Of a stretch of DNA of 64,000 bases, positions 24,351-33,242 are shown piece after piece. How positions within the stretch are numbered: position 1 is the first letter of the stretch; the number at the start of each line of letters is the position of its first letter. The notes below the pieces were generated by a model, which searched no databases, was not told the DNA's origin, and saw only the letters and a program-made list of their open reading frames with translations. The stretch is from Daejeonella rubra. GTDB lineage: Bacteria; Bacteroidota; Bacteroidia; Sphingobacteriales; Sphingobacteriaceae. The stretch is from positions 138,132 through 202,131 of the forward strand of contig NZ_FNHH01000006.1 of the NCBI RefSeq assembly GCF_900103545.1, read 5' to 3'. A program made the position numbers and the translations under genes.

Positions 24351-26627
24351 ATGGTTAAGAGTGAGTTTTCTTCTGCCGGACGTTCAGTAAAAGAACTGGC
24401 CTTACATGCTGATCTTGTTTTTGTTGGGGGAGGAATTGCCGGAACCTGTGGCGCCATTGCAGCAGCCAGAGAAGGTCTGAAAGTTATTTTGGTGCAAGAC
24501 AGGCCCGTTCTTGGTGGAAATGCATCCAGTGAAGTGAGGTTATGGATTCTTGGAGCAACCTCCAGCATGGGTAATAATAACCGCTGGTCAAGGGAGGGTG
24601 GAGTATTGAATGAAATTTTGGTTGAAAACATGTATCGCAATCCGGATGGAAATGCAATAATACTCGATACGATTTTGCTTGAAATGGTTAAAAACGAAAG
24701 CAATATCACGCTTCTGTTAAATTCTGCGGTATATGAAGTTGTCAAATCATCACCTGATACAATACAAGAAGTTATTGCCTTCTGCAGCCAGAATTCAACC
24801 AGATATATTTTATCAGCCCCTTATTTTTGTGATGCTTCAGGTGATGGGATCGTTGCTTTTCAGTCCGGAGCTGCCTTCAGAATGGGAGCGGAGGCGAAGG
24901 ATGAGTTTGATGAAGGTTTTGCACCTGATAAGGAATATGGCGAGCTTCTCGGTCATTCCATCTATTTCTTCACAAAGGATATGGGAAGGCTGATCACGTT
25001 CACGGCACCCTCCTATGCACTTAAAGATGTGAGTTCGATAGTAAAATACCGCTCCTACGAGCTCAGTGATCATGGTTGTAAATTATGGTGGCTGGAGTAC
25101 GGGGGGAGGCTGGATACGGTACATCAAACTGAAGAAATAAAATGGGAGTTATGGAAAATAATTTATGGTATTTGGGATCATGTAAAGAATTCAGGAAAAT
25201 ACCCTGAGGCTGAAAATTTAACTTTAGAGTGGGTAGGGCATATTCCGGGTAAACGCGAAAGCAGGAGATTTGAAGGAGACTATATACTTTCCCAGAAGGA
25301 TGTTGTAGAGCAGCGTGATCATGCAGATGCTGTTTCTTATGGAGGTTGGTCATTGGATCTGCATCCTGCTGATGGAGTTTTCAGCGAAAGGCCCGGATGT
25401 AATCAATGGCATTCTAAAGGAGTATACCAGATCCCATTACGTTGTCTGTACAGTAAAAATATTAAAAATCTCTGGCTGGCCGGTCGGATAATCAGTGCAA
25501 GTCATGTTGCTTTTGGATCATCAAGAGTAATGGCAACGGTTGCTTATACTGCACAGGTTCTGGGACTTGCCACTCAATATTGCCTTAAAAACAATATTAG
25601 TCCTGCTGAATTGGCAAATTCTTCAAAAGTGAAGGAGTTACAGCAGGGGCTCTTGCAAGAGGGCCATTTTATTCCTGGAGTAGAGCCTGTAATTACTAAT
25701 TTATCTAATAATGCAATCCTAACAGCCAGCAGTGAGTATAAGCTTGCTGAATTAAAATCAAATGGCGATTGGCATAAACTTGATTATTCAACCGCTCAGT
25801 TATTGCCACTTAGTAAGGGGGGTAAAATAAAGATTGGTATTGAGCTGGATGCAGATGCTGATACAAATCTTACTTTTCAACTCAGAACAAGCCGGAAGCC
25901 TATCAATTATTCACCAGAGGTAATACTTGAAAGTATTGAATTAAGCATTGAAAAGGGAATAAATGGAGTCGAAATTGAATTCAATACACTGATTGAAAAT
26001 GATCAGTATGTTTTTTTCTGCATCCTTAAAAATGAACTTGTATCGTTCAAAACAAGTAAAATGTTCCTCACCGGCACCATGATGCTGATGAACAGATATA
26101 ATAAAGCCGTTGCAACCAGTGGTGTTCAATTGCCTCCGGATGGAATAGGAATAGATTCGTTTGAGTTCTGGCTCCCTTCGCGCCGCCCCGCTCATCAGAA
26201 TATGGCATTGAAGATTAGCCCGGCACTTGAACCCTTCAAGGTTTCAAATCTGAACAGTGGTATTTGCCGCCCAACAAACCGAACAAATGCATGGGTAGCC
26301 GATATAAATGATAAAAGTCCATCAGTAACATTAAGCTGGAAAGAGCCAATTGAGATCAGTCGTATTGTTCTATTTTTTGACTCAGACTTTGATCATCCTT
26401 TAGAATCAACCTTGAGGGTACACCCGGAACGGGTAGTACCACATACAGTGAATAATTATAAAATAATGGATGCAAAAGGAATGCTTATTTATGAGAGAAC
26501 GGGCAATTATCAGACAATTAATGAAGTGAATTTTGATATTAAACTTAAAACAAGTGCGATAACTTTATATCTGGAGCATCCATCTTCAAATTTACCTGCA
26601 GCACTATTTGAAGTTCAGGTTTATTAG
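24351..26627 (+). CDS. FAD-dependent oxidoreductase (FAD_oxidored family) with C-terminal beta-sandwich-like region
   Basis: A 758-residue protein. The dinucleotide-binding motif VGGGIAGTCGAIAAAREG lies at residues 25-42, followed by QDRPVLGGNASSEVRLW, the hallmark of the FAD_oxidored (pfam12831) group. A second FAD contact appears in NLWLAGRIISASHVAFGSSRVMAT near residue 375. From about 440 on, the sequence turns into strand-rich repeats, and the final 130 residues (WVADINDKSPSVTLSWKEP...) resemble a discoidin/F5/8-type carbohydrate-binding domain. No signal peptide is visible. Coupling with the SSF transporter suggests cytoplasmic oxidation of an imported polyol or sugar; that is inference. 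Confidence 0.85.
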   Translation: MVKSEFSSAGRSVKELALHADLVFVGGGIAGTCGAIAAAREGLKVILVQDRPVLGGNASSEVRLWILGATSSMGNNNRWSREGGVLNEILVENMYRNPDGNAIILDTILLEMVKNESNITLLLNSAVYEVVKSSPDTIQEVIAFCSQNSTRYILSAPYFCDASGDGIVAFQSGAAFRMGAEAKDEFDEGFAPDKEYGELLGHSIYFFTKDMGRLITFTAPSYALKDVSSIVKYRSYELSDHGCKLWWLEYGGRLDTVHQTEEIKWELWKIIYGIWDHVKNSGKYPEAENLTLEWVGHIPGKRESRRFEGDYILSQKDVVEQRDHADAVSYGGWSLDLHPADGVFSERPGCNQWHSKGVYQIPLRCLYSKNIKNLWLAGRIISASHVAFGSSRVMATVAYTAQVLGLATQYCLKNNISPAELANSSKVKELQQGLLQEGHFIPGVEPVITNLSNNAILTASSEYKLAELKSNGDWHKLDYSTAQLLPLSKGGKIKIGIELDADADTNLTFQLRTSRKPINYSPEVILESIELSIEKGINGVEIEFNTLIENDQYVFFCILKNELVSFKTSKMFLTGTMMLMNRYNKAVATSGVQLPPDGIGIDSFEFWLPSRRPAHQNMALKISPALEPFKVSNLNSGICRPTNRTNAWVADINDKSPSVTLSWKEPIEISRIVLFFDSDFDHPLESTLRVHPERVVPHTVNNYKIMDAKGMLIYERTGNYQTINEVNFDIKLKTSAITLYLEHPSSNLPAALFEVQVY

Positions 26628-26650
26628 AAATCAGGGAATTTATGGGTCAA

Positions 26651-27850
26651 TCAGGCTGTTTGCTCAATTATATTTTCAATTGCATCGCTAAATTCAATTT
26701 GAACGGTAGTTCCAAGATCAACCTTGCTTTTAACCCTGATCGTACCATTCATTTTATCTAAATAGTATCGAACGATATGCAATCCAAGGCCGGTTCCCTG
26801 TATTTGCCTGGCATTTGATCCTCTGAAAAACGGACTGAATAATTGTTTTTGATCTTCTTTAGAAATTCCGCAACCGTGGTCTTTTATTCTAAGCACAAAT
26901 TTATGATCAATATTTTTACTGTAGACGGAAATTTTTGTGTCTTCAGGTGAGAATTTTATGGAATTGGATAAGAGATTGATTAGCAGATGTTTGAAAATGC
27001 CAGCATCTACAAATAAATTTGTTTCACCCACATGTCTGTACATGATGGATTGTCCTTTTTTTAGTAGTCCGCTCAATTCGTCAATAGTTTCCTTAATATG
27101 AGCTTTTGAGTTAAAGTTTGTTTTATGAAGCCTTAATTTGCCTTCTTCTATTTTACTTAAAGATAAAAAGTCGTTAATGATATCTCTTAATAAATTAACT
27201 GCTGAAACAATATGCCTTACCTGTTCTTCTCTATTGGCCTGATCTTCAGATTTTTCAAATTTCGAAATAATAAAAGCAGAAGAAAGGATTACACTCAGGG
27301 GTGTCCGGAATTCATGGGATGCTAAATTGAGATATTGTGTTCGGAGTTCATTTAGCTTTTTTTCCTTTTCAAGTAATTTAACTAAATGCTCTTCTATTTT
27401 TTTAAGTTCCGAAATTTCTTTTGCTACAAAAACATAGGCAGTTATTTCAAAAGAGTCATTGTCTTTAGCTGTTTTGAAGATATTCAATAAAACTGAAAAT
27501 TTTGATCCATCTTTTCGAACCATATTAAGTTCCATTTCATGTCCATCTCCAAATTCTGTTATTAATGCATACAAACAATGTTCTCGTTTGTATTTGGAAT
27601 CGAAGTCTTGAATCTGACTTTCTGCCTTTCGCAGTAATTCTTCCTTGTCAAAAAAATCATCTGCTATCATTTGTCCAATCACTTCATCCGGAGAATAACC
27701 CAGATTCTTTTCTGCATAGGGGTTAAACATTTGAATTACGCATTCCTTATTGGTGATGAACACGATTGTTTCAACATTATTCCAAATGTTTTCCAGTATA
27801 ACCTTTGGTTGATTACCTTCAATTGTAATTTCTCTATTTTCTCTTTTCAT
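26651..27850 (-). CDS. PAS domain sensor histidine kinase, soluble, orphan
   Basis: A 399-residue kinase without signal or membrane segments. Residues about 18-145 form a PAS domain (NVETIVFITNKECVIQMFNPYAEKNLGYSPDEVIG), with a PAC-like end. A short coiled coil leads to the dimerisation/phosphoacceptor box ASHEFRTPLSVILSS (His about 178). The ATPase domain has the N box (LLINLLSNSIKFSP), G1 (KDHGCGIS) and G2 (GTGLGLHIV). No response regulator is next to it, so its partner is elsewhere. It converges with the FAD oxidoreductase gene, 23 bp apart. The stimulus is unknown. Confidence 0.93.
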   Translation of the reverse strand: MKRENREITIEGNQPKVILENIWNNVETIVFITNKECVIQMFNPYAEKNLGYSPDEVIGQMIADDFFDKEELLRKAESQIQDFDSKYKREHCLYALITEFGDGHEMELNMVRKDGSKFSVLLNIFKTAKDNDSFEITAYVFVAKEISELKKIEEHLVKLLEKEKKLNELRTQYLNLASHEFRTPLSVILSSAFIISKFEKSEDQANREEQVRHIVSAVNLLRDIINDFLSLSKIEEGKLRLHKTNFNSKAHIKETIDELSGLLKKGQSIMYRHVGETNLFVDAGIFKHLLINLLSNSIKFSPEDTKISVYSKNIDHKFVLRIKDHGCGISKEDQKQLFSPFFRGSNARQIQGTGLGLHIVRYYLDKMNGTIRVKSKVDLGTTVQIEFSDAIENIIEQTA

Positions 27851-28404
27851 TTTGGCTGCAACCTTAATTGGAGTTTAAAATGATATTTTTAGTAGAAACA
27901 CTAGTTTATTCTCCGGGTTTATATCCTGTTATTATCTGATTTTAACTGAAAGAGTGATAAATGAAAATTCCGCAATGCTGATTCCAAATTTAATATTGCC
28001 CCCAATACTACATATACGGTTTCCCGTATTTGTAAGACTTTTCTTAAACATTATACCTTTGGAAATCTCTATCTTACAGATCAATCCTTCTTGTTTATTT
28101 TCTTTTTTTGCCTTATTGATACTTTATTTCTAATGCATCCAATACTAACTGAAAGCCTGTTTAATAACGGTTCTGATGTTAAAATTTAATTCTGGACAAG
28201 AATACAAAGTCTGTTGCTTTTTCAAAAAATGAAGAAGATTTTTTAGTGGTCTATAAACTGGTGTATAGAAAGTATATAAGTTAAAATATAGATTAATTAT
28301 CAGTGGGTGTTGGAGAATCGTGATCTTAATCTTTGCCATTTTTGTAAAGAAATAATGTAAAGTATGTGTTGAAAGACGTTTTAGAGTTTCATTGACAAGT
28401 ACAT
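27851..28404. other. Intergenic region with an operator-like inverted repeat
   Basis: About 550 bp without a convincing gene; a 64-codon minus-strand frame at 28145-28339 has random-looking composition and is not supported. The notable element is an inverted repeat at 28009-28034. The rest is AT-rich and probably holds the histidine kinase promoter. Confidence 0.5.
28009..28034. promoter_or_regulatory. 11-bp inverted repeat, candidate operator
   Basis: TACATATACGG (28009-28019) and CCGTATTTGTA (28024-28034) are inverted copies with one mismatch and a 4-nt spacer TTTC. The symmetric, GC-containing core ATACGG/CCGTAT stands out from AT-rich surroundings and is about 160 bp upstream of the kinase start. 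It suits a dimeric regulator; no T-run follows, so a terminator is unlikely. Confidence 0.5.
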
Positions 28405-28626
28405 TTATATTTCGATCGGAATAACTATAAAATCTTTTTGATCACAATTAAGTTTAAAGATCACTTTATCCAGATAATCCATCGTGAAATTAACTTTGCC
28501 GTTTTCAAGACGCCAGACGTACTGTCTGTCTACTTCAAGTAAATCAGCCAATTGCTTTTGTGTAAAATCCCTTTCTTTTCTTCGGGATTTTATCATTGTT
28601 CCTATTACTTCTTTTGAGCTCTTCAT
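28405..28626 (-). CDS. Small XRE/HipB-like helix-turn-helix protein
   Basis: A 73-residue protein that is nearly all one Cro/C1-type HTH domain: MIKSRRKERDFTQKQLADLL then EVDRQYVWRLENGKVNFTM, with the recognition helix in VDRQYVWRLE. It resembles HipB-type antitoxins but no toxin gene is next to it, so it is a solo regulator. It lies at the left boundary of the polysaccharide locus, divergent from the OPX gene, and a perfect palindrome at 28634-28643 sits just upstream of its start. It may regulate itself and the polysaccharide genes; this is inference. Confidence 0.85.
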   Translation of the reverse strand: MKSSKEVIGTMIKSRRKERDFTQKQLADLLEVDRQYVWRLENGKVNFTMDYLDKVIFKLNCDQKDFIVIPIEI

Positions 28627-28633
28627 TCTTAAT

Positions 28634-28643
28634 CAGGTACCTG
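28634..28643. promoter_or_regulatory. Palindrome CAGGTACCTG next to the HTH start
   Basis: A perfect 10-bp palindrome begins 8 bp upstream of the HTH start codon. Position and symmetry suit an autoregulatory operator, although a 10-bp palindrome can also arise by chance. Confidence 0.35.
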
Positions 28644-29142
28644 TAAATTAAAATAATTAAAATCGGAAGCGAGTAACCATAAAGAGTTTACAGTGTCACA
28701 TACAGAAACAAAAAGACAGTAAGAATCTGATTGTCAATTAGGTTAGTTGCAAAAAAATTATTGCTTTACAAATGGAGCAAATTGGGGTGAAGGGAATTCA
28801 AGCTGTTAAATTACAGAATGAAGTTTTGCTATGATGCCATTAAATAAGTAATACAAGGTACGCAATAATATACAGCTGCTGTTATTGTATCAATAATGTT
28901 TTACTATTCAGCTCTGGTTTTCAATAATCTGACCCTATTGTGTGATTTCAGTAATTTATAAAGGTGCCAGGGAACAAAATGATCAATTTAATTCTTTTTA
29001 TTTTCAAACATGAGCTTTGAAAATTCTAAAAGTTTCTGGGTAGAAAATGTAAAAAATGATCATAAATGCCCATTAATCTTCCGCAATATTTTTTTTACCA
29101 GCATTATCTGTATGTCCCTGAGTAAAACAATTGTAAATATAG

Positions 29143-29160
29143 TGTGAAATGAATTTTACA
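29143..29160. promoter_or_regulatory. Imperfect inverted repeat TGTGAAAT-GA-ATTTTACA
   Basis: Two 8-bp arms with one mismatch around a 2-bp spacer, upstream of the OPX gene. It shares half-sites with the repeat at 29198-29214, which suggests a common binding protein. Confidence 0.4.
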
Positions 29161-29197
29161 GTCTTGTATAAATTCCTGTGAAATCTTCACGATTCGC

Positions 29198-29214
29198 TTT
29201 ACAATCACTGTAAA
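29198..29214. promoter_or_regulatory. Inverted repeat TTTACA-n5-TGTAAA
   Basis: A perfect 6-bp inverted repeat with a 5-bp spacer, about 90 bp upstream of the OPX start codon. Similar half-sites occur at 29131 and 29253. It is a plausible regulator site for the polysaccharide operon. Confidence 0.4.
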
Positions 29215-29301
29215 CCTTGTTTTTTTATAATGAGAAGTCTCTAATTTTAAATTGTAAATAATAAATGATTGTTTAATTCATTTTAATTAAAAGTAAATAT
29301 T

Positions 29302-30069
29302 ATGAGACTAATTAATGTTTTTTGTGCCTTGTTCTTAATTATATTAAGTTCATCATGTGCTCCTCGCCGAAATCTGGTTTATTTCAGCGATATGGTCAGT
29401 AAGACTACTGACAGTCAGGTAATTACGGCTGATACTGAGCCGAAGATCCAGTCGAATGATCTATTAAGTATTACTATTAATACGCTTAGTACGGAATCTA
29501 ACCTGATGTTTTCTGTTAACTCAAATAACATCAACAAGAATGGTTATTTTGAGAAAGAAGGCTACCGTGTAGACAAAGAGGGTAATATCAATTTCCCTGT
29601 TGTTGGTAAGGTTAATTTAAAGGGCTTGACCATCGAGCAAGCACAGCACAACCTGGTGAGCAAGCTAAATCATTATGTAAAAAATCCAATTGTTAATATG
29701 CAGTTTCTCAACTTCAGAATTACGGTTATTGGAGAAGTGAACAACCCGGCAACGTTCAATATTCCAAATGAACAAATAAATCTTCTGGAAGCCCTTGGCA
29801 TGGCAGGTGATTTAACCGCATATGGAAAACGTGAAAACATTCTTGTGATAAGAGAAATGGATGGTAAGCGATCCATAGTTCGTATGAACATCAATAACAG
29901 AGATATCCTTAATTCGCCCTACTTCTACCTGAAGCAGAATGACGTGATCTACGTTGAACCTGATAAATCGAAATCTATTGAATATAGTCCTAATAACCGC
30001 CTGATGCCACTGGTAGTGGCCACAATTTCGGCTGTAGCTGTATTATCTACTGCCTTTCTATCAAAATAA
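29302..30069 (+). CDS. Polysaccharide export outer-membrane lipoprotein (Wza/OPX family)
   Basis: A 255-residue lipoprotein (signal MRLINVFCALFLIILSSSC; Cys about 19). The Poly_export domain spans about residues 45-125 (IQSNDLLSITINTLS, GNINFPVVGKVNLKGLTIEQAQ), followed by one SLBB domain (RITVIGEVNNPATFNIPNEQINLLEALGMAG). A C-terminal helix (LVVATISAVAVLSTAFLSK) could cross the membrane. OPX proteins form the outer-membrane channel for Wzy-dependent polysaccharide. It opens the operon and is followed after 24 bp by the copolymerase/kinase, its inner-membrane partner. Confidence 0.93.
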   Translation: MRLINVFCALFLIILSSSCAPRRNLVYFSDMVSKTTDSQVITADTEPKIQSNDLLSITINTLSTESNLMFSVNSNNINKNGYFEKEGYRVDKEGNINFPVVGKVNLKGLTIEQAQHNLVSKLNHYVKNPIVNMQFLNFRITVIGEVNNPATFNIPNEQINLLEALGMAGDLTAYGKRENILVIREMDGKRSIVRMNINNRDILNSPYFYLKQNDVIYVEPDKSKSIEYSPNNRLMPLVVATISAVAVLSTAFLSK

Positions 30070-30093
30070 TAATTAACCTAAAAAACATAAGTC

Positions 30094-32409
30094 ATGGCCT
30101 TAAACTCACAAAAACAGCTTTCTTCTGCAGCTGGAGATCTAAATGATATTTTGTCGAAAGTTGTCAAATACTGGTATGTTTTTGTAATAGCTATATTAAT
30201 ATCAATGGCTCTTGCAAATCTATATTTAACAAATGCTACCCGTCTTTATAAAGTTACCAGTACATTATTGATCCAAAATGATTTTAAAGGAGACGGCCTT
30301 TTAAAAGGTACCGCATTTAGTGATCTTGATATGTTTCGGGGAGCACGTACCGTTGATAATGAAATGGAAGTTTTACGATCAAGAGATTTGATCTTTAAAA
30401 CCTTGAAAGAACTTTCATTAGAAACAAATTATGCAATTCCCGGAGTATTGAATAATAAAGAACTATATGGTGAAGAATTACCGGTTCGGGTGATTGTTGA
30501 ATATTTAAATGATCAGGCTTATTCCCAGGAAATAAATCTTTCGATAATAAATGAGGATGTATTTGCCCTTCAGACAAATGGAAAGAATGTTTTATACAGT
30601 TTTGATCAGCTTATTACAAGACCAGGATATAAAATAAGGGTTGTGAAGGGCCCTTCCTTTTCATCTGCATACCCTTCCATTAAAATTGGATTTAAGGACC
30701 TCTATTCGATGGCGGAGCATTACAGCTTATCTGCTCTTACAATAGTGCCTATCGTTAAAGATGCAAATACTGTTTCCTTAAGCCTTCTTGATGCTGTTCC
30801 TCAGCGTGGAGTGGATATTCTAAATAAGCTGATAGATACTTACAATGAAGAGAATGTAAACACCAAAAACATGGTTGCTAAAAATACGATCCGCTTCATT
30901 GACCAGCGATTGATAGATCTTAACAGCGACCTTTCAGTTTTAGAACGAGGAGTTGAAAATTATAAGCAAGTTAACCGCGTAACTAATATGAGTGCTGATT
31001 CGGAGCTTAATTTAAGAACTTCCGGTGATTATGATTTGAATCTGTCTTCATCAGGAGTACAGTTAGATCTGATCAAATCTTTAGTTCAGTACCTTGGTAA
31101 AAACGATAGCGAATACGAGATAGTACCAAGTACTCTTGGTATAAAAGATCTGACCTTAAATAATCTGATCAATAAATACAATGATCTTCAAATTGAAAGG
31201 CAGCGACTTGCACGCAATAATAATCCGGATAACCCATTGATAGTCAATATCAATGAGCAACTAGCCGGGCTTAGAGGATACCTTCAGGAGACCTTGAAAA
31301 ATGTCCAGGCTGGACTAACACTGGAAAGGAATAACCTTATAGATAAATCAAATCAGTTTGAATCAAAGATCAGAAACGTGCCGGTTGTTGAAAGAGGCTT
31401 ATTACAGCTAAGCAGAGATCAGGACGTAAAAGCAGCTATCTATCAATATCTTCTACAAAAAAGAGAGGAAACAGCCCTTTCATTATCTGCAACTATTCCT
31501 ACCTCTCTTATTATTGACAGACCAGCATATAATACTGTACCGGCTAAACCAAAAGAGGCATTAATATATTTAGGATCGCTGCTAACCGGATTTTTGTTTC
31601 CTCTGTTCTTTTTCAGTGGCAGAGATAAATTAAATACAAAAGTAAAAGATGTGACCGATGTTCAGCTCTTGGGTGGTATAAGAATTCTTGGTGAATTAAG
31701 CCATAAAGAAGAAAATAATACTGTTGTGGTTAAAAGGGGCAGCCGAACAACTATATCAGAGTTATTCAGGTATATCCAATCTAATTTGGGTTATATTATC
31801 AATAATACTAAAAGTCAGATCCTATTGGTAACCTCAGGAATGAAGGGAGAGGGGAAAACATTTTTCTCTATCAATTTAGGAATAACCCTGGCTTTGGCAG
31901 GAAAGAAGGTAATTATAGTCGAATTTGATCTTCGTAAGCCTGATCTGATGAAAGGGATCAATATGAAGTATGAAAAAGGTCTGGCAGACTACCTTGAAAA
32001 CAGGAATGTTGAAATAGATCAGATCATAAAGCCTTCAGGAGTATCTTCAAATTTATTTGTCATAGGATGTGGTAAACTTCCGGATGATCCTACAGAATTA
32101 TTTTCATCCGATAAAATGGAAGGCCTCTTCCAGGAACTCAGGAAGAAGTACGATTATATTATCCTGGATACATCACCGGTTGGGCAGGTAGCAGATGCAT
32201 TTAATATTGCTCCATATGCCGATGCAAGTATCTATCTGGTTAGATATAATTTCACAGAGAGAATGCAGCTTAGTGTCCTTGATGATATTTGTGAGAACAA
32301 AAAACTTAAAAATCTTATGATCGTATTTAATGATGCGAAAAAGGACAATATGAGATCATACGGATATGGTAATGCCGGGCATAAATATGCAGAAAGTACA
32401 ACTGCCTGA
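30094..32409 (+). CDS. Wzc-like polysaccharide copolymerase with tyrosine-kinase domain
   Basis: A 771-residue fusion. A Wzz domain occupies the N-terminus, with helix WYVFVIAILISMALANLYL near 25-45 and a long coiled-coil periplasmic part. A second helix (ALIYLGSLLTGFLFPLFFF) lies near 490-510. The cytoplasmic BY-kinase has Walker A GMKGEGKTFFS near 583, Walker A' VIIVEFDLRKPDL near 608 and Walker B YIILDTSP near 690. The C-terminal tail carries few tyrosines (SYGYGNAGHKY) compared with Wzc of E. coli, so regulation by a tyrosine cluster may be weaker. It controls chain length and export. Confidence 0.93.
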   Translation: MALNSQKQLSSAAGDLNDILSKVVKYWYVFVIAILISMALANLYLTNATRLYKVTSTLLIQNDFKGDGLLKGTAFSDLDMFRGARTVDNEMEVLRSRDLIFKTLKELSLETNYAIPGVLNNKELYGEELPVRVIVEYLNDQAYSQEINLSIINEDVFALQTNGKNVLYSFDQLITRPGYKIRVVKGPSFSSAYPSIKIGFKDLYSMAEHYSLSALTIVPIVKDANTVSLSLLDAVPQRGVDILNKLIDTYNEENVNTKNMVAKNTIRFIDQRLIDLNSDLSVLERGVENYKQVNRVTNMSADSELNLRTSGDYDLNLSSSGVQLDLIKSLVQYLGKNDSEYEIVPSTLGIKDLTLNNLINKYNDLQIERQRLARNNNPDNPLIVNINEQLAGLRGYLQETLKNVQAGLTLERNNLIDKSNQFESKIRNVPVVERGLLQLSRDQDVKAAIYQYLLQKREETALSLSATIPTSLIIDRPAYNTVPAKPKEALIYLGSLLTGFLFPLFFFSGRDKLNTKVKDVTDVQLLGGIRILGELSHKEENNTVVVKRGSRTTISELFRYIQSNLGYIINNTKSQILLVTSGMKGEGKTFFSINLGITLALAGKKVIIVEFDLRKPDLMKGINMKYEKGLADYLENRNVEIDQIIKPSGVSSNLFVIGCGKLPDDPTELFSSDKMEGLFQELRKKYDYIILDTSPVGQVADAFNIAPYADASIYLVRYNFTERMQLSVLDDICENKKLKNLMIVFNDAKKDNMRSYGYGNAGHKYAESTTA

Positions 32410-32711
32410 TAGCAATTGATTACCGGATAATCTTATGATTTTTCAGGCTCCTTTCTCCCTGATGTATTAGCAGTGCCTAATGTTTGTACTCTATCTTATT
32501 GATCCTTAGTTAGATAGCTTATAAGATTGAATGTTTTTAATTTAAACTCTGAAGAGTTTATATAGTTCAATACCCATAGTTTTTGTTGTCAAATCGGGCA
32601 AAAACAAAAATTACAATCAATACCGTCAATCCTTTAAAATGATCATGTAAGTGAGTTAGCGAAGCTGTGCCTCAATGACAAACCTTGTTTAAACTTTATC
32701 CGGAAAATATT
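32410..32711 (+). promoter_or_regulatory. Leader region upstream of the UpxY gene
   Basis: About 300 bp without a gene. TAAACTC-TGAA-GAGTTTA (32543-32560) forms a 7-bp hairpin with a tetraloop, without a strong T-run. In Bacteroides, UpxY antiterminators act on the untranslated leader before their own gene; the gap would suit that, but I see no recognisable ops or JUMPstart element. Confidence 0.4.
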
Positions 32712-33242
32712 ATGGAAAATCCAATCAGAACAAGATCGTCAAATACAAAGAATTGGTTTGTGATCTATACCCGTGCCAGATGGGAAAAAAAGGTAGACCA
32801 GCTTCTCAAACAACAGGGCATAAATTCTTACTGCCCTATGAGGACTGTTGAAAATCAATGGGCTGATAGAAAAAAGATGGTTGAATTCCCATTATTCAGT
32901 TCTTATGTGTTTGTAAACATTAGTTTGAAGGAGGAGCAAACTGTGCGTCAAACTTACGGGGTGTTGAATTTTATTTACTTTCTTGGTAAACCAGCGATAG
33001 TTCAGGATTCTGAGATAGTAAAGATTAAAAATGTTCTGTTAGAAAATCCTGACATGGAGGTGGTAAGTCTGAAGGGAGTAAGGGTTGGAGACCGTGTCAG
33101 GATAAAAAATGGTGTTCTCGCGAATCAGAATGGAAATATTGTCAAAGTTAATGGTAAAACAGTATTGATGGTCTTTGATCATTTGGATTGCGCCCTGGTT
33201 TCAAGAATTTCGGTTTCAGATCTAACACCCATATTAACATGA
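32712..33242 (+). CDS. UpxY-type NusG-like transcription antiterminator
   Basis: Start taken at the ATG at 32712, which removes an unlikely N-terminal extension, giving 176 residues. The NGN domain begins KNWFVIYTRARWEKKVDQLL and continues through FPLFSSYVFVNI. The KOW motif is in GVRVGDRVRIKNGVLANQNG near residue 125. Specialised NusG paralogues of the UpxY/RfaH class keep RNA polymerase moving through long polysaccharide operons. The gene overlaps the dehydrogenase start by 4 bp (ATGA). It is the likely regulator that allows expression of the following 30 kb. Confidence 0.93.
   Translation: MENPIRTRSSNTKNWFVIYTRARWEKKVDQLLKQQGINSYCPMRTVENQWADRKKMVEFPLFSSYVFVNISLKEEQTVRQTYGVLNFIYFLGKPAIVQDSEIVKIKNVLLENPDMEVVSLKGVRVGDRVRIKNGVLANQNGNIVKVNGKTVLMVFDHLDCALVSRISVSDLTPILT

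Larger units (their letters stand above)
28627..29301. promoter_or_regulatory. Long leader/promoter region of the polysaccharide locus (675 bp)
   Basis: The gap between the solo HTH gene and the OPX gene holds no supported gene. It contains a bulged hairpin at 28863-28887 (CAATAA/TTATTG around ACAGCTGCTGT), several TGTAAA/TTTACA half-sites between 29040 and 29260 (two arranged as inverted repeats, listed separately), and a TATAAT at 29226-29231 without a good -35. Its length fits a regulated promoter with a long 5' untranslated region, as known for UpxY-controlled loci. Confidence 0.5.

Noticed and set aside
24335..24745. 136-codon minus-strand frame over the start of the FAD oxidoreductase
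   Set aside because: Antisense to the FAD-binding motif of a convincing gene, so taken as a shadow.
28145..28339. 64-codon minus-strand frame in the intergenic gap
   Set aside because: AT-rich, low-information sequence with no start signal, domain or conserved-looking motif.
28405..28626. HipB-like protein as the antitoxin of a toxin-antitoxin pair
   Set aside because: No toxin-like gene is next to it on either side; the adjacent frames are unsupported.
28863..28887. Bulged hairpin around ACAGCTGCTGT as a possible small RNA or terminator
   Set aside because: Stem is interrupted, no T-run follows, and nothing upstream on the same strand needs termination.
29226..29231. TATAAT hexamer as a sigma-70 promoter for the OPX gene
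   Set aside because: No -35 hexamer at 16-18 bp, and Bacteroidota use a different consensus.
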